Assembly: GCA_026987115.1 (NCBI GenBank)
Contig: JALSNF010000036.1
Location: forward strand, 31,430-95,429
Length of the DNA: 64,000 bases
Origin: Desulfurobacteriaceae bacterium
GTDB lineage: Bacteria > Aquificota > Aquificia > Desulfurobacteriales > Desulfurobacteriaceae
Reading direction: 5' to 3'
This document shows, in pieces, positions 31,623 through 40,924 of this stretch (within the stretch, counting starts at the first letter, position 1; the number at the start of each line of letters is the position of its first letter). The notes beneath the pieces were generated by a model, which was not told the origin of the DNA, made no database searches, and saw only the letters and a program-made list of their open reading frames with translations. The translations under genes and the position numbers were made by a program.

Positions 31623-32390
31623 TTATAAAATAACCTCATCTGCCTTAAAAATAGGACCTTCCACGCAACACCTTTTGTACCCGTAAACAGTCTCAACGGT
31701 GCAACCTAAACAGGCTCCAACTCCGCAGGCCATTCTCCTATCTAAAGAGAGGTAGCACTCTACGGAAAGCTCCTCGGCAATTTCCTTAACGGCCTTGAGC
31801 ATAGGAGTAGGACCGCAGGCAATCCAAGTCCAGTCTTTATAAAGGCTTAAGTCTTGAGTGATAAGTCCCTTTTTCCCAAAGGAGCCGTCTTCCGTGTAGA
31901 TAACAGAGTCAATAGAGTACTTCTCAATAAAGGAGAGGGCAGAGAGGCTCTCCCTGTTTCTCTCTCCGTAAAGTATTAAAACCTCTTTTCCCTTTTCCTT
32001 AAAGAGCTTGGCTCCCAGAAACACCCCTCCAATCCCTATCCCTCCGGCTATAAACAGGTACCTACTTCCCTTTTCAGGAATAGAGCTCCCAAGGGGCATT
32101 AGAATTTCCACTTCCTCTTTGGGAGTTAATCTTGTTAAGAGCTCCGTTCCCCTGCCGTAAACCCTATAGAGAAAGGAAACGCTATCCCCTTCAAGGTCAA
32201 AAATCCCTAAAGGCCTCCTTAAAAGGGGGTCAAACTGAAGGGAAGGGCGAACTTGAACCATACCAAACTGTCCAGGCTTAACTTTTAAAATGAGCTCTTT
32301 GTCCACCTTAACCTTAAGGAGGTAGTCCCTCCCGTTAAGGGAACGGTTTTCCAAAACCTTAAAGGCCATTACTCTCCTCTTTTGGGACAC
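31623..32390 (-). CDS. pyrK: dihydroorotate dehydrogenase electron transfer subunit (PyrK-like); start may be 32369
   Basis: FAD/NAD reductase fold, AGGIGIGGVFLGAKLFKEKG, MACGVGACLGCTVET...CCVEGPIF [2Fe-2S] motif. Confidence 0.85.
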   Translation of the reverse strand: MSQKRRVMAFKVLENRSLNGRDYLLKVKVDKELILKVKPGQFGMVQVRPSLQFDPLLRRPLGIFDLEGDSVSFLYRVYGRGTELLTRLTPKEEVEILMPLGSSIPEKGSRYLFIAGGIGIGGVFLGAKLFKEKGKEVLILYGERNRESLSALSFIEKYSIDSVIYTEDGSFGKKGLITQDLSLYKDWTWIACGPTPMLKAVKEIAEELSVECYLSLDRRMACGVGACLGCTVETVYGYKRCCVEGPIFKADEVIL

Positions 32391-32578
32391 ACTTTCCCTT
32401 CAAGGATTTCAAAGAGGGCTATAACGGTTTTCTTGTGCTCTTCCCCCTTTTCGTCCTTTCCAAAAGTGTAAGGGTCAGCAGAGTAAAGGTGTCTTGCCCT
32501 CTTAGCCGCAACGTGGACAGTTTCGTAGTAGTTCCCCACTTTCTTAACTACGGGCTCTAAAGGTATCCTCTTACTCAC
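32369..32578 (-). CDS. rpoZ: RNA polymerase omega subunit
   Basis: Small ORF between gmk and pyrK; NYYETVHVAAKRARHLYSADPYTFGKDEKGEEHKKTVIALFEILEGK. Confidence 0.85.
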   Translation of the reverse strand: MSKRIPLEPVVKKVGNYYETVHVAAKRARHLYSADPYTFGKDEKGEEHKKTVIALFEILEGKVCPKRGE

Positions 32579-33224
32579 CTTCTCCTCCTTTTAAGAGTTT
32601 TAAGAGCTCCTTGTCGCTAATAAAAACTTCTGCCTGTTTTAAGAACCTATCCTTTTTGCACTTTTCAGCAGTAATGATAGACTTTAGCTTAAAGTAGGCA
32701 ACTTCCAGCTCGTCGTTTACCACTATGTAGTCGTAGAACCTCGCTCTCTTTATCTCTTCTTTTGCAAATTTTAACCTCTTCTCTATTACCTCTTCAGGGT
32801 CGGTTCCCCTCTTCCTTAACCGATTTTCAAGTTCTTTAAAGGAAGGAGGGAGAATAAATATTAAAACCGCTTCTGGGAACCTTTCCTTAACCTGAAGAGC
32901 TCCTTGGGTGTCTATGTCAAGGATTACGTCTTTCCCTTCCTTTAAGGCTTTTAGAACTTGGCTTTTTGAAGTTCCGTAGTAGTTGCCGTAAACTTTGGCC
33001 CACTCTAAAAAGTCCCCTTCTCTTATCCTCCTTTCAAACTCTTCCTTACTTACAAACCAGTAGTCTTTACCGTTTACCTCTCCCTTTCTCGGCTTCCTCG
33101 TGGTAAAAGAGACAGAGAAGACGGCGTTGTTGAACTCTTTTAGCAGCATGTGGCACAAAGTAGTCTTTCCCGTTCCAGAAGGGGCAGAGATTACTATAAG
33201 GAGTCCCTCTTCCCTACTCAACAT
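32571..33224 (-). CDS. gmk: guanylate kinase
   Basis: LLIVISAPSGTGKTTLCHMLLKEF, SVSFTTRKPRKGEVNGKDYWFVSKEEF. Confidence 0.97.
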   Translation of the reverse strand: MLSREEGLLIVISAPSGTGKTTLCHMLLKEFNNAVFSVSFTTRKPRKGEVNGKDYWFVSKEEFERRIREGDFLEWAKVYGNYYGTSKSQVLKALKEGKDVILDIDTQGALQVKERFPEAVLIFILPPSFKELENRLRKRGTDPEEVIEKRLKFAKEEIKRARFYDYIVVNDELEVAYFKLKSIITAEKCKKDRFLKQAEVFISDKELLKLLKGGEGE

Positions 33225-34095
33225 TTTGAACCTGCTCCTTTATCTTGGCAACTTCTCCCTTTATCTTTACTACAAGGTCGGTTATGTTAACTTCCTTTAA
33301 CTTGTTTCCCAGAGTGTTTATCTCCCTGTGCATTTCTTGACAGAGGAAGTCTAGGCTCTTTCCTACAGGCTCACTTTCTATCTCCATAAGCTCTTTAAAC
33401 CTATTTAAGTGAGCCCAAAGCCTTGAAAGCTCTTCAGACACATCTTGTTTAGCTGCAAGAATTGCCACTTCAAGTTCAACTCTTTTTGTAAACTCTTGCT
33501 CTACCTCAAGGGAAGACAGGAGCTCCCTTGCCCTCTCCCTTAACCTGTTAAAAAGGAGCTTTTTCACCTTTAAAGCATCCTTCTCTATCTCCTTTAGGTA
33601 TCTTTCAATCTCTTTAAGCCTCTGGGCAAAAAACAGTTTAAGCTTTTCTCCCTCGCTCTTTCTTGCCTCGTCAAGGTTTAAAAGGGCCTCTTTAAGGGCA
33701 GAAAGGAGAGCTCCCTTAAACTCCTCCCCTTCCGGCTCCTCCCTAACGAAAATTTCCGGCACGCTAAGTAAGTCTCTACCGCTTAAAGATATCTCCTTTC
33801 CAGAGAGGGAAGAAATCCTCTTTAAAGCTTTAATAAGCTCTAAAGCTTCCCCGTAGTTTACCCTGTAAGGAACCTTAAAGGAAGGAGAAAAGCGGTAGCT
33901 AACCGAAACTTCCAAGTCTCCCCTCTTTACGACTTTTTCAATCTCCCTTTTCACTTCGTTTATAAGGGAATAGAAAATCTTCGGAAGGCCGTACCTTATC
34001 CTTAAAGACTTTCCGTTAACGCTCTTTAGCTCAACAACCACTCTTATATTTTCGTTTTCAAATTCTCCCCTTCCGTAGCCTGTCATACTCTTCAT
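33214..34095 (-). CDS. YicC family endoribonuclease-like protein
   Basis: MKSMTGYGRGEFENENIRVVVELKSVNGKSLRIRYGLP...GKSLDFLCQEMHREINTLGNK. Confidence 0.95.
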   Translation of the reverse strand: MKSMTGYGRGEFENENIRVVVELKSVNGKSLRIRYGLPKIFYSLINEVKREIEKVVKRGDLEVSVSYRFSPSFKVPYRVNYGEALELIKALKRISSLSGKEISLSGRDLLSVPEIFVREEPEGEEFKGALLSALKEALLNLDEARKSEGEKLKLFFAQRLKEIERYLKEIEKDALKVKKLLFNRLRERARELLSSLEVEQEFTKRVELEVAILAAKQDVSEELSRLWAHLNRFKELMEIESEPVGKSLDFLCQEMHREINTLGNKLKEVNITDLVVKIKGEVAKIKEQVQNVE

Positions 34096-35417
34096 TAAGA
34101 ACCTCTAAAGTAGTTTGGGTTAACCTTTATGGTAGCCCTTTGCCTCAGGAGGTTTACAAGGTTCAAGTAGTCGCTTTTCCTTTTAGCGTTTATAACAAGC
34201 TTTTTAAGCTTCTCCTCTTTATCCTTATCAATCTCCTTAGCCTCAAGGGAGGTCTCAGGCTCAAAAACTCCATATCCCTTTAAAAGGGGCACAACCAACC
34301 TGTTCCCGGTTTTTACTTTCAAAAAGAGCTCTTCAACTTTCTTTAGGTCTAAAGGCTTAAAGGTGTTTACAAAATCTTCTATGCTTAAGCTCTGGGTCTC
34401 TTTCGGGAGCTCTCCTTTATAACTTTGAGCAAGCTTTGCAGCAAGCTGGAGGGCTTTTTCCTCCTTAAGACGCTTTTCAATTTCAGAACTTACCTGACTT
34501 AAAGGCTTGTATTTAAAACTGAACGCTTTAAAGGCCAGTTCTATTTCACTATCGGTAGTCTTAAAGAGGAACTTTTTATCTTTTAGCTCACTTAAAAGAG
34601 ATTTATCCTCTAAAACTTCCGGTTTAAGTTTTAGTAGTTCCTGAAACTTTCCTTCTTTTGCGAGTTTGTAAGCTTTTTCTGCCTCTTCTTCCCCTCTTTT
34701 GTCCTTTTTAAACTTTAAAACGTAGGCAGCTTCTCCCTTTTCCTCTTTAAACATCTCTTTATTTTTGGCGTAAAACTCCTCTACCTCAGCAGGGGAAACG
34801 CTAACTTTATTTATAAGCTCATCTACATTAAAGAGCTTATATTTAAACTTCCTCTTCCCAAAGAGCTTTTTGTAGAGCTCTGTAAGCTCAAACTTAGTTA
34901 AAGAGGGAGCGTTGTTTACAACGCTTAAAACTTTCTGAATTAAAAGGTCTTCTCTCACCGTTTTTTCAAAGATTGAGGGAGTAAGGTGGTTCGCCTTTAA
35001 AAACTCTTCGTAGAGCTTTAAGGAGAACTTACCTTTTTCTTGAAACAGGGGTACGCTTTCAATGTATTTGGCAACTGCCCAGTCGCTAACCTTAAGTCCC
35101 TCTTTCCTTGCAAGTTGAAGCAAAAGGTGCCTAGTTATCAGGTTGTTAAGGGCAATGGCCTTTATCTCCCTGTCCTTTACAAACTTCCTGAAGTTCTCTC
35201 CAAACTGGGACCTTAAGAGCTCTTCTACCCGCTGGTACTCTCTGTTAAATTCTGTAAGGGAAATACCCTCTCCGTTAACCGTTGCAACTTCACTTGCCGA
35301 AGGGCCAGAAAAGCTACCTTTCCCCCAAACGAAGAAAATCGTTCCAATAAAAGAGGCAGCAACTATCCACAAGGGTAAGCTGAAAGCACGAAGGTTGTTC
35401 CTTATTTTAGAGAGCAT
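34095..35417 (-). CDS. SurA/PpiD-like periplasmic chaperone (SurA N-terminal domain), membrane-anchored
   Basis: MLSKIRNNLRAFSLPLWIVAASFIGTIFFVWGKG, VATVNGEGISLTEFNREYQRVEELLRSQFG; start moved from 35480. Confidence 0.8.
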   Translation of the reverse strand: MLSKIRNNLRAFSLPLWIVAASFIGTIFFVWGKGSFSGPSASEVATVNGEGISLTEFNREYQRVEELLRSQFGENFRKFVKDREIKAIALNNLITRHLLLQLARKEGLKVSDWAVAKYIESVPLFQEKGKFSLKLYEEFLKANHLTPSIFEKTVREDLLIQKVLSVVNNAPSLTKFELTELYKKLFGKRKFKYKLFNVDELINKVSVSPAEVEEFYAKNKEMFKEEKGEAAYVLKFKKDKRGEEEAEKAYKLAKEGKFQELLKLKPEVLEDKSLLSELKDKKFLFKTTDSEIELAFKAFSFKYKPLSQVSSEIEKRLKEEKALQLAAKLAQSYKGELPKETQSLSIEDFVNTFKPLDLKKVEELFLKVKTGNRLVVPLLKGYGVFEPETSLEAKEIDKDKEEKLKKLVINAKRKSDYLNLVNLLRQRATIKVNPNYFRGS

Positions 35418-35500
35418 TTTCCCTCCAGTTGAAAATCGGTTGAGCTGATTTATACTTAAAATCAAGGTAATTCTCAACATAGGATTTTAGAGGTTTTTAA

Positions 35501-36733
35501 GTGAAAGAGAGAACAGAGGAAAGGAAAATCCTAAAAAAAGCGGAAGACCTAATAAAGGCAAAGGACTTTAACGGAGCTATAAGGGAGCTCTCAAAGTATC
35601 CACTAAAGAGCGTTGAATACTACCTCCTTTTAGCTCAAGCCTACGAAGGAGCGGGAAATCTGGAGAAGGCCGAGAGTTTCTTTGAGAAGGCAAGGTTTCT
35701 AGAAACAGAGATAAGGTCTAAAGAGCTCTTACAGAGAGGGATTAACCTTGCTCTTATGAGGAACTTTAAGGCGGCAGAGAGGGAGCTCTTATCTTCCTTA
35801 AAGTTAAACCCCTTTGACAAAGAAGTTTACTTAGAGCTGTACAAACTCTACAAGAAGACAAACAACTTTCGGAAGATGGTTAAGACCCTTGAAGAACTCA
35901 TAACTTTAGAGCCTTACTTCCTCTTTCCTTACCTTGAGCTGGGACGCCACTACCTACTAAGGAAAAGGTATAAAAAGGCAGAAGAGATATTAAAAGAGGG
36001 AATTTCAAGGATTGAGTCTGCAGAGCTCCACTTTGAGCTGGGGAAGGTTTACTCTGAGCAGGGCAGAAACGAAGAGGCAAAGGAAGAGCTTAAAAGGGCC
36101 TGCAGACTTGACTTTAAGAACATTGACTACAGGCAAAAGCTTACTGAAGTACTGGTTAACGCTCAAGAATACGAAGAGGCCTTGGATGTAGTCCTTGGGA
36201 CCTTAAACCTATACCCTGAAGCGGTTTACGTTCTCCAAAGTGCCGCTGCACTCTACGACCTTCTTGGAAACCAAGAGCTTGCAGAATACTACTACAGAAA
36301 GGCCGTTGCCGTATCAGAAGGTTTCGTAAAGGAGGACGCTCAAAAGCTCTTTTCAGAGTTCCTAATAGAGAAGGGAAGGTACGACCAAGCAGAGGAAGTT
36401 CTGTGGGAGCTCCTTAAAGAATCTGACAATGTATGGATACTGATAGACGCCTTTTCTGAACTTGCAACTATACTCATAGAGCAGGAAAGGCTTAAAGACA
36501 TAATAGAGGCTGGGAAGATAGTTCTTAGTAATCCGGAACTTTCAGAGGAGGAGTTTGTTGAAGTAGGAGAGATAGTTGCAGACGCCCTTTTTGAGGAAAA
36601 GAGGTTTAAAGAGGCAGGGGAGCTCTATAAAGATATATTAAAAGTCTGTAAAAGCGGGAAAGTAGGTAAAAGAATAGCCAAAAAGCTAAAGGAAACAGAG
36701 GAAATAGAAGAGCTTAATAAAATGCTCCTTTAA
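35501..36733 (+). CDS. tetratricopeptide repeat protein
   Basis: Multiple TPR-like repeats (e.g. YYLLLAQAYEGAGNLEKAESFFEKA, LHFELGKVYSEQGRNEEAKEELKRA); no signal peptide. Confidence 0.88.
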   Translation: MKERTEERKILKKAEDLIKAKDFNGAIRELSKYPLKSVEYYLLLAQAYEGAGNLEKAESFFEKARFLETEIRSKELLQRGINLALMRNFKAAERELLSSLKLNPFDKEVYLELYKLYKKTNNFRKMVKTLEELITLEPYFLFPYLELGRHYLLRKRYKKAEEILKEGISRIESAELHFELGKVYSEQGRNEEAKEELKRACRLDFKNIDYRQKLTEVLVNAQEYEEALDVVLGTLNLYPEAVYVLQSAAALYDLLGNQELAEYYYRKAVAVSEGFVKEDAQKLFSEFLIEKGRYDQAEEVLWELLKESDNVWILIDAFSELATILIEQERLKDIIEAGKIVLSNPELSEEEFVEVGEIVADALFEEKRFKEAGELYKDILKVCKSGKVGKRIAKKLKETEEIEELNKMLL

Positions 36734-36770
36734 TAGCACGGCCTATTTTCTCGTTTAAAGAAAGTTTACC

Positions 36771-37856
36771 TTAAAGTTCTAGGAGCACACGCTCTACCTC
36801 CCGCTTTAACTTATCAATTCCCCAACCTTTAGTAGCAGAAGTAAAAACAACAGGGGCAGGTTCAGGAAGCAAACCGGCCACTCTCTCGTAAAGCTCTTTA
36901 AGTTCTTCCTCTTTTCCTACAACTTTATCTGCCTTATTTCCTACGTATATCTTTGGCTTTTCCCAACTCTTTAGCTTCTTTAAAGTTCTATAGACAGAAT
37001 CAATTTCCTCTTGCAGTTTAGGAGAGGAAACGTCAAAGACTATAAGGAGTAGGTCGGCCTCTTTAACTTCACTTAAAGTGGCTCTAAAAGAGGCAATAAG
37101 CTCGTGGGGAAGGTCTCTTATAAAGCCTACAGTATCTGAAACGAGGACCTTTTCTCCACCTAAGTAAAGGGAACCTGTCTTAACGTCTAAAGTTGCAAAG
37201 GGCATGTCCTTAACGAAAACTTCTTTTTTAGTTAGCGTCCTAACAAGCGTTGACTTCCCCACGTTGGTATATCCAACAACTGCCACTGTTTTAAAGCCCT
37301 TCTTCTTCCTCCCTTTCCTTAAAAGCTCCCCCCTCTTTAAGACCTCCTCTAGCTCCTTCCTTAGCTTATAAATCCTCCTCCTTATCCTCCTTGCCTCAAC
37401 TTCACTTTTGGTCTCACCCGGCCCTCTGGTCCCTACGCCACCTCCCAGCCTTGAGAGCTCCCTACCGAAACCCTTAAGGTGGGAAAGGAGGTAGTAATTC
37501 TTTGCAAGCTCAACCTGAAGTTTAGCTTCCTTAGTCCTTGCCCTTCGGGAGAAAATCTCAAGGATTACTTCGGTTCTGTCTATAACCGGGATTCCTACCA
37601 GTTCCTCAATGTTCCTCTTCTGAGAGTAGGTTAAAGGATGATAGGAAACGATTAAAGTTGCCTCCCTACCTTTTAGCTCCTCAAGCTTCCCCTTACCTAT
37701 GTAGGTAGAGGTAGAAAAGGCCCTCCTTTTCTGGACGACCTCACCTACAACTTCGCCTCCCAAGGCTTTTATAAGGCCCTTTAATTCCTCAAGGTCTATC
37801 TCCTCTTTAGGTCTTTTTACTGCAATTATTAAAACCTTCTCCTTCTCAAGCTCCAT
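36771..37856 (-). CDS. hflX: GTPase HflX
   Basis: GGGVGTRGPGETKSEVEARRIRRRI, VAVVGYTNVGKSTLVRTLT, DTVGFIRDLPHELIASFRATLSEV. Confidence 0.96.
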   Translation of the reverse strand: MELEKEKVLIIAVKRPKEEIDLEELKGLIKALGGEVVGEVVQKRRAFSTSTYIGKGKLEELKGREATLIVSYHPLTYSQKRNIEELVGIPVIDRTEVILEIFSRRARTKEAKLQVELAKNYYLLSHLKGFGRELSRLGGGVGTRGPGETKSEVEARRIRRRIYKLRKELEEVLKRGELLRKGRKKKGFKTVAVVGYTNVGKSTLVRTLTKKEVFVKDMPFATLDVKTGSLYLGGEKVLVSDTVGFIRDLPHELIASFRATLSEVKEADLLLIVFDVSSPKLQEEIDSVYRTLKKLKSWEKPKIYVGNKADKVVGKEEELKELYERVAGLLPEPAPVVFTSATKGWGIDKLKREVERVLLEL

Positions 37857-37866
37857 CTTCTCCCCG

Positions 37867-37895
37867 TTGTGAAGTTTTTACAATTTGTTTACAAT
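37867..37895 (+). promoter_or_regulatory. putative sigma70-type promoter of ybaB-recR (TTGTGA-N17-TACAAT)
   Basis: Located between divergent hflX and ybaB; -10 overlaps inverted repeat CAATTTTA-N9-TAAAATTG (37892-37916). Confidence 0.45.
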
Positions 37896-37925
37896 TTTAA
37901 ATACCTTGTAAAATTGGAGGAAAAA

Positions 37926-38240
37926 ATGTTTAGAGGTGGTAATATAAACCAGCTTATGAAAGTAGCAAAGCAGTTGCAACAACAGGCGTTAAAACTCAAA
38001 GAGGAGATTGAGAACAGGGAGTTTACGGGGACGGCAGGGGGAGGAGCAGTAAAAGTAGTTGCAAAAGGGTCAGGGGAAATAGTCTCAATTGAAATAGCCC
38101 CTGAGCTTTTAAAACCTGAAGAGAAAGAGATGCTTCAAGACCTTATAGCTTTAGCGGCAAACCAGGCGATTAAAGAAGGAAGGGAGCTCCTTACAAAAGA
38201 GATGGAGAAGATAACGGGAGGCTTAGGAGGAATCTTTTGA
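37926..38240 (+). CDS. ybaB: YbaB/EbfC family nucleoid-associated protein
   Basis: MFRGGNINQLMKVAKQLQQQALKLKEEIENREFTGTAGGGAVKVVAKGSGEIVSIEIAPELL; start moved from 37869. Confidence 0.95.
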   Translation: MFRGGNINQLMKVAKQLQQQALKLKEEIENREFTGTAGGGAVKVVAKGSGEIVSIEIAPELLKPEEKEMLQDLIALAANQAIKEGRELLTKEMEKITGGLGGIF

Positions 38241-38842
38241 TTTACCCTGAAAACCTTGAAATTCTAATAGAGTTCCTCTCAGAGGTTCCGGGTATAAGCG
38301 AAAGGGCCGCCGAAAGGGCAGTCCTTCAGCTGTCTAAACTTCCCCAAGAAAGGAGAAGGATTGTCGTAAACGCTTTAAAAGAGCTTGAAGAGCTAAAACC
38401 TTGCAAAGAGTGTGGACTTCCGTCAAAAGAGGAGCTCTGCTACGTGTGCACAGACCCAGAAAGGGATAGGAAGACAGTCTTGGTAGTAGAACAGCCGAGA
38501 GACGCAGTATCAATTGAGAAACTGGGAGAATACAAGGGACTCTACCACGTTTTAGGAGGCGTAATATCTCCGCTGGAAGACATTTCCCCGGAAGACCTTA
38601 ACATAGAAAACCTCTTTAAAAGGATAAGAAAAAGGAGCATAGAGAAGGTCATAATAGCCGTAAACCCCACCGTAGAAGGTGAAGCAACGGCAAAGTTCCT
38701 TACAGACAGGCTAACAAAGCTGGGAGTTAAGGTCTATAGGATAGGATACGGAATACCTTACGGAGGAACCATAGACTCTTCAGACGAACTAACACTAAGG
38801 AAAGCCCTTGAAGACATGAAACTTATATCTGGAGGAGAGTAA
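38237..38842 (+). CDS. recR: recombination mediator protein RecR
   Basis: PGISERAAERAVLQL, CKECGLPSKEELCYVCTDPERD zinc motif, TOPRIM; TTG start overlapping ybaB stop. Confidence 0.96.
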   Translation: MIYPENLEILIEFLSEVPGISERAAERAVLQLSKLPQERRRIVVNALKELEELKPCKECGLPSKEELCYVCTDPERDRKTVLVVEQPRDAVSIEKLGEYKGLYHVLGGVISPLEDISPEDLNIENLFKRIRKRSIEKVIIAVNPTVEGEATAKFLTDRLTKLGVKVYRIGYGIPYGGTIDSSDELTLRKALEDMKLISGGE

Positions 38843-39408
38843 TGATAGAAATAAGGTGGCACGCCCGAGGAGGTCAGGGAGCCGTAACGGCTTCAAAGAT
38901 TTTAGCCTCTTCAGTAATTAGAGAAGGGAAATACGCCCAGAGCAACCCAGATTACGGAGCGGAGCGTTCAGGAGCTCCCTTAAGAACCTACAACAGAGTC
39001 TCTGAAAAGCCAATAACCCTCCACTGCATGGTCTTAAACCCTGACATAGTTGTAGTAGTTGACCCAACCCTCCTTAAAACTGTTCCCTTCTTAGAGGGAA
39101 CAGACGAAAACGCAATCCTTGTGATAAATACAAACAAAACCCCCGCTGAGGTCAGAGAGAAGTACAAAATAGAGGGAAGGAAGATATACACAGTTGACGC
39201 AACCAAAATAGCGATGGAAGAGCTTAAAAGACCCCTTATGAACGTTCCAATGCTGGGAGCTCTGGTAAAAGTTCTAGGAGACATAGTTAAAATAGAGACA
39301 GTAGAAGAAGACCTTAAGAAAACCTTTGGGAAGAAGCTATCAGAGAATGCCCTAAACGCAAACATAAGGGCACTACACAGAGCCTACAAGGAGGTAACGG
39401 CAGAATGA
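38842..39408 (+). CDS. porC: pyruvate:ferredoxin oxidoreductase gamma subunit
   Basis: MIEIRWHARGGQGAVTASKILASSVIREGKYAQSNPDYGAERSGAPL. Confidence 0.93.
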   Translation: MIEIRWHARGGQGAVTASKILASSVIREGKYAQSNPDYGAERSGAPLRTYNRVSEKPITLHCMVLNPDIVVVVDPTLLKTVPFLEGTDENAILVINTNKTPAEVREKYKIEGRKIYTVDATKIAMEELKRPLMNVPMLGALVKVLGDIVKIETVEEDLKKTFGKKLSENALNANIRALHRAYKEVTAE

Positions 39409-39701
39409 TGGGGAAAAGCTGGAAAGAGATGCCAATAGGTGCAGTAATACCTGAACCAGGCTCAAGCGAAAAGTACAACACGGGAGAGTGGAGAGCTTGG
39501 AGGCCGGTTTTTGAGGCCCAAAAGTGCGTCAACTGCATGCTCTGCTGGGTATTCTGTCCAGACTCCTGCATCTTGGTAAAAGAAGAGAAAATGGTGGGAA
39601 TTGACTACGAGCACTGCAAAGGGTGCGGGATATGTGCCCACGAGTGTCCAACGAAGGCACTTGAGATGAAACCAGAATACCTGTTCCGCGAGGAGGACTA
39701 A
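39405..39701 (+). CDS. porD: pyruvate:ferredoxin oxidoreductase delta subunit (2x[4Fe-4S])
   Basis: CVNCMLCWVFCPDSCI and CKGCGICAHECPTKAL. Confidence 0.93.
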   Translation: MMGKSWKEMPIGAVIPEPGSSEKYNTGEWRAWRPVFEAQKCVNCMLCWVFCPDSCILVKEEKMVGIDYEHCKGCGICAHECPTKALEMKPEYLFREED

Positions 39702-39703
39702 CC

Positions 39704-40912
39704 ATGAGGCCTGAACTGATAAAAGAGATAACATACGTTCCCTACTCAGGGAACATGGCCGCAGCAGAGGCAATGAGGCAGATAAACCCTGACGTTGTAG
39801 CTGCATACCCAATAACCCCTCAAACGGAGCTCATGCAGTTCTTTGCAGACTTTGTAGCCAACGGCCTTGTTGACACAGAGTACATCCCAGTTGAAAGTGA
39901 GCACTCTGCAATGTCTGCGTGCGTTGGAGCTGCAGCTTCAGGTGCAAGAGCCATGACGGCAACCGCAGGGCCGGGACTTGCCTACATGTGGGAAGTTTTA
40001 GGAATAGCCTCTGGAATGAGACTTCCCATAGTTATGACGGTAGTTAACAGAGCCCTTTCTGCTCCCATAAACATCCACGGAGACCAGTCAGACGCAATGG
40101 GAGCAAGGGACCAAGGTTGGATAATGCTTTTCTCAGAAAACGCCGAAGAGCAATACGACAACCTAATTCAGGCCTTTAAAATCGCAGAGGACGAAAGGAC
40201 AAGGCTTCCGGTAATGGTAGGAATGGACGGCTTTGTCATATCCCACTCAATAGAAAGAGTGAGGCTCCTTCCAGATAAAGCAGTAGAAGAGTTTATCGGA
40301 GAGACCAAAGTAATGTATCCCCTTTTAGATGTTGAAAACCCGGTTACCCACGGCCCAGTAGCAATGACAGACTCTTACATGGAGTTTAAAAGACAGCAGA
40401 GAGAAGCGATGATGGAGGCCTACAAAGTAATTAGGGAAGTAGGCCAACAGTTTGAAGAGGCTTTTGGAAAGAAGTACGAGCACATAGAGACATACAAAAT
40501 AGACGACGCAGACTACGTGCTGATAATCATAGGGTCAACGGCCGGAACTGCAAAGTTCGTAATAGACAAGTTAAGGGAAGAAAAGGGCATAAAGGTAGGA
40601 CTAATAAAAATCAGGACCTACAGACCTTTCCCCTACTACGACGTTATGGACGCCCTTGAAAGCTCAAACTGTAAAGCAGTAGGTGTTTTTGACAGGGCAG
40701 AAACCTTCGGAGCGGTAGGAGGCCCCCTTTACAGCGACGTAGCTACCGCAATGCACCTGAGGGGAAAACTTTACCCAATAGTGAGCTTCATATACGGCTT
40801 AGGAGGAAGAGATACAAACGTGCACCACATTGAAGAGGCAATAGACAAGGTTATGCAAAAAGCCGCAGGGAAAGAAGTTCCACTAATTAACTACCTTAAC
40901 CTTAAAGAGTAA
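39704..40912 (+). CDS. porA: pyruvate:ferredoxin oxidoreductase alpha subunit
   Basis: SGNMAAAEAMRQINPDVVAAYPITPQTELMQFFADF, ATAGPGLAYMWEVLGIASGMRLPIVM. Confidence 0.95.
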   Translation: MRPELIKEITYVPYSGNMAAAEAMRQINPDVVAAYPITPQTELMQFFADFVANGLVDTEYIPVESEHSAMSACVGAAASGARAMTATAGPGLAYMWEVLGIASGMRLPIVMTVVNRALSAPINIHGDQSDAMGARDQGWIMLFSENAEEQYDNLIQAFKIAEDERTRLPVMVGMDGFVISHSIERVRLLPDKAVEEFIGETKVMYPLLDVENPVTHGPVAMTDSYMEFKRQQREAMMEAYKVIREVGQQFEEAFGKKYEHIETYKIDDADYVLIIIGSTAGTAKFVIDKLREEKGIKVGLIKIRTYRPFPYYDVMDALESSNCKAVGVFDRAETFGAVGGPLYSDVATAMHLRGKLYPIVSFIYGLGGRDTNVHHIEEAIDKVMQKAAGKEVPLINYLNLKE

Positions 40913-40924
40913 TGGAGGAAAAAG

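Noticed and set aside
31540-31625. Possible sigma54 -24/-12 element upstream of the Fe-S protein (TTGGCAAGAGTTTCCA)
   Set aside because: Spacing and -12 (no GC/TTGC) do not fit consensus TGGCAC-N5-TTGC.
33214-34095. yicC-gmk-rpoZ-pyrK as a novel gene cluster
   Set aside because: yicC-gmk-rpoZ is a widely conserved arrangement; pyrK addition alone is not compelling.
39314-39812. Minus-strand ORFs 39314..39571 and 39462..39812
   Set aside because: Antisense to the porC/porD/porA genes; cysteine-rich ferredoxin coding on + strand explains the open reverse frames.
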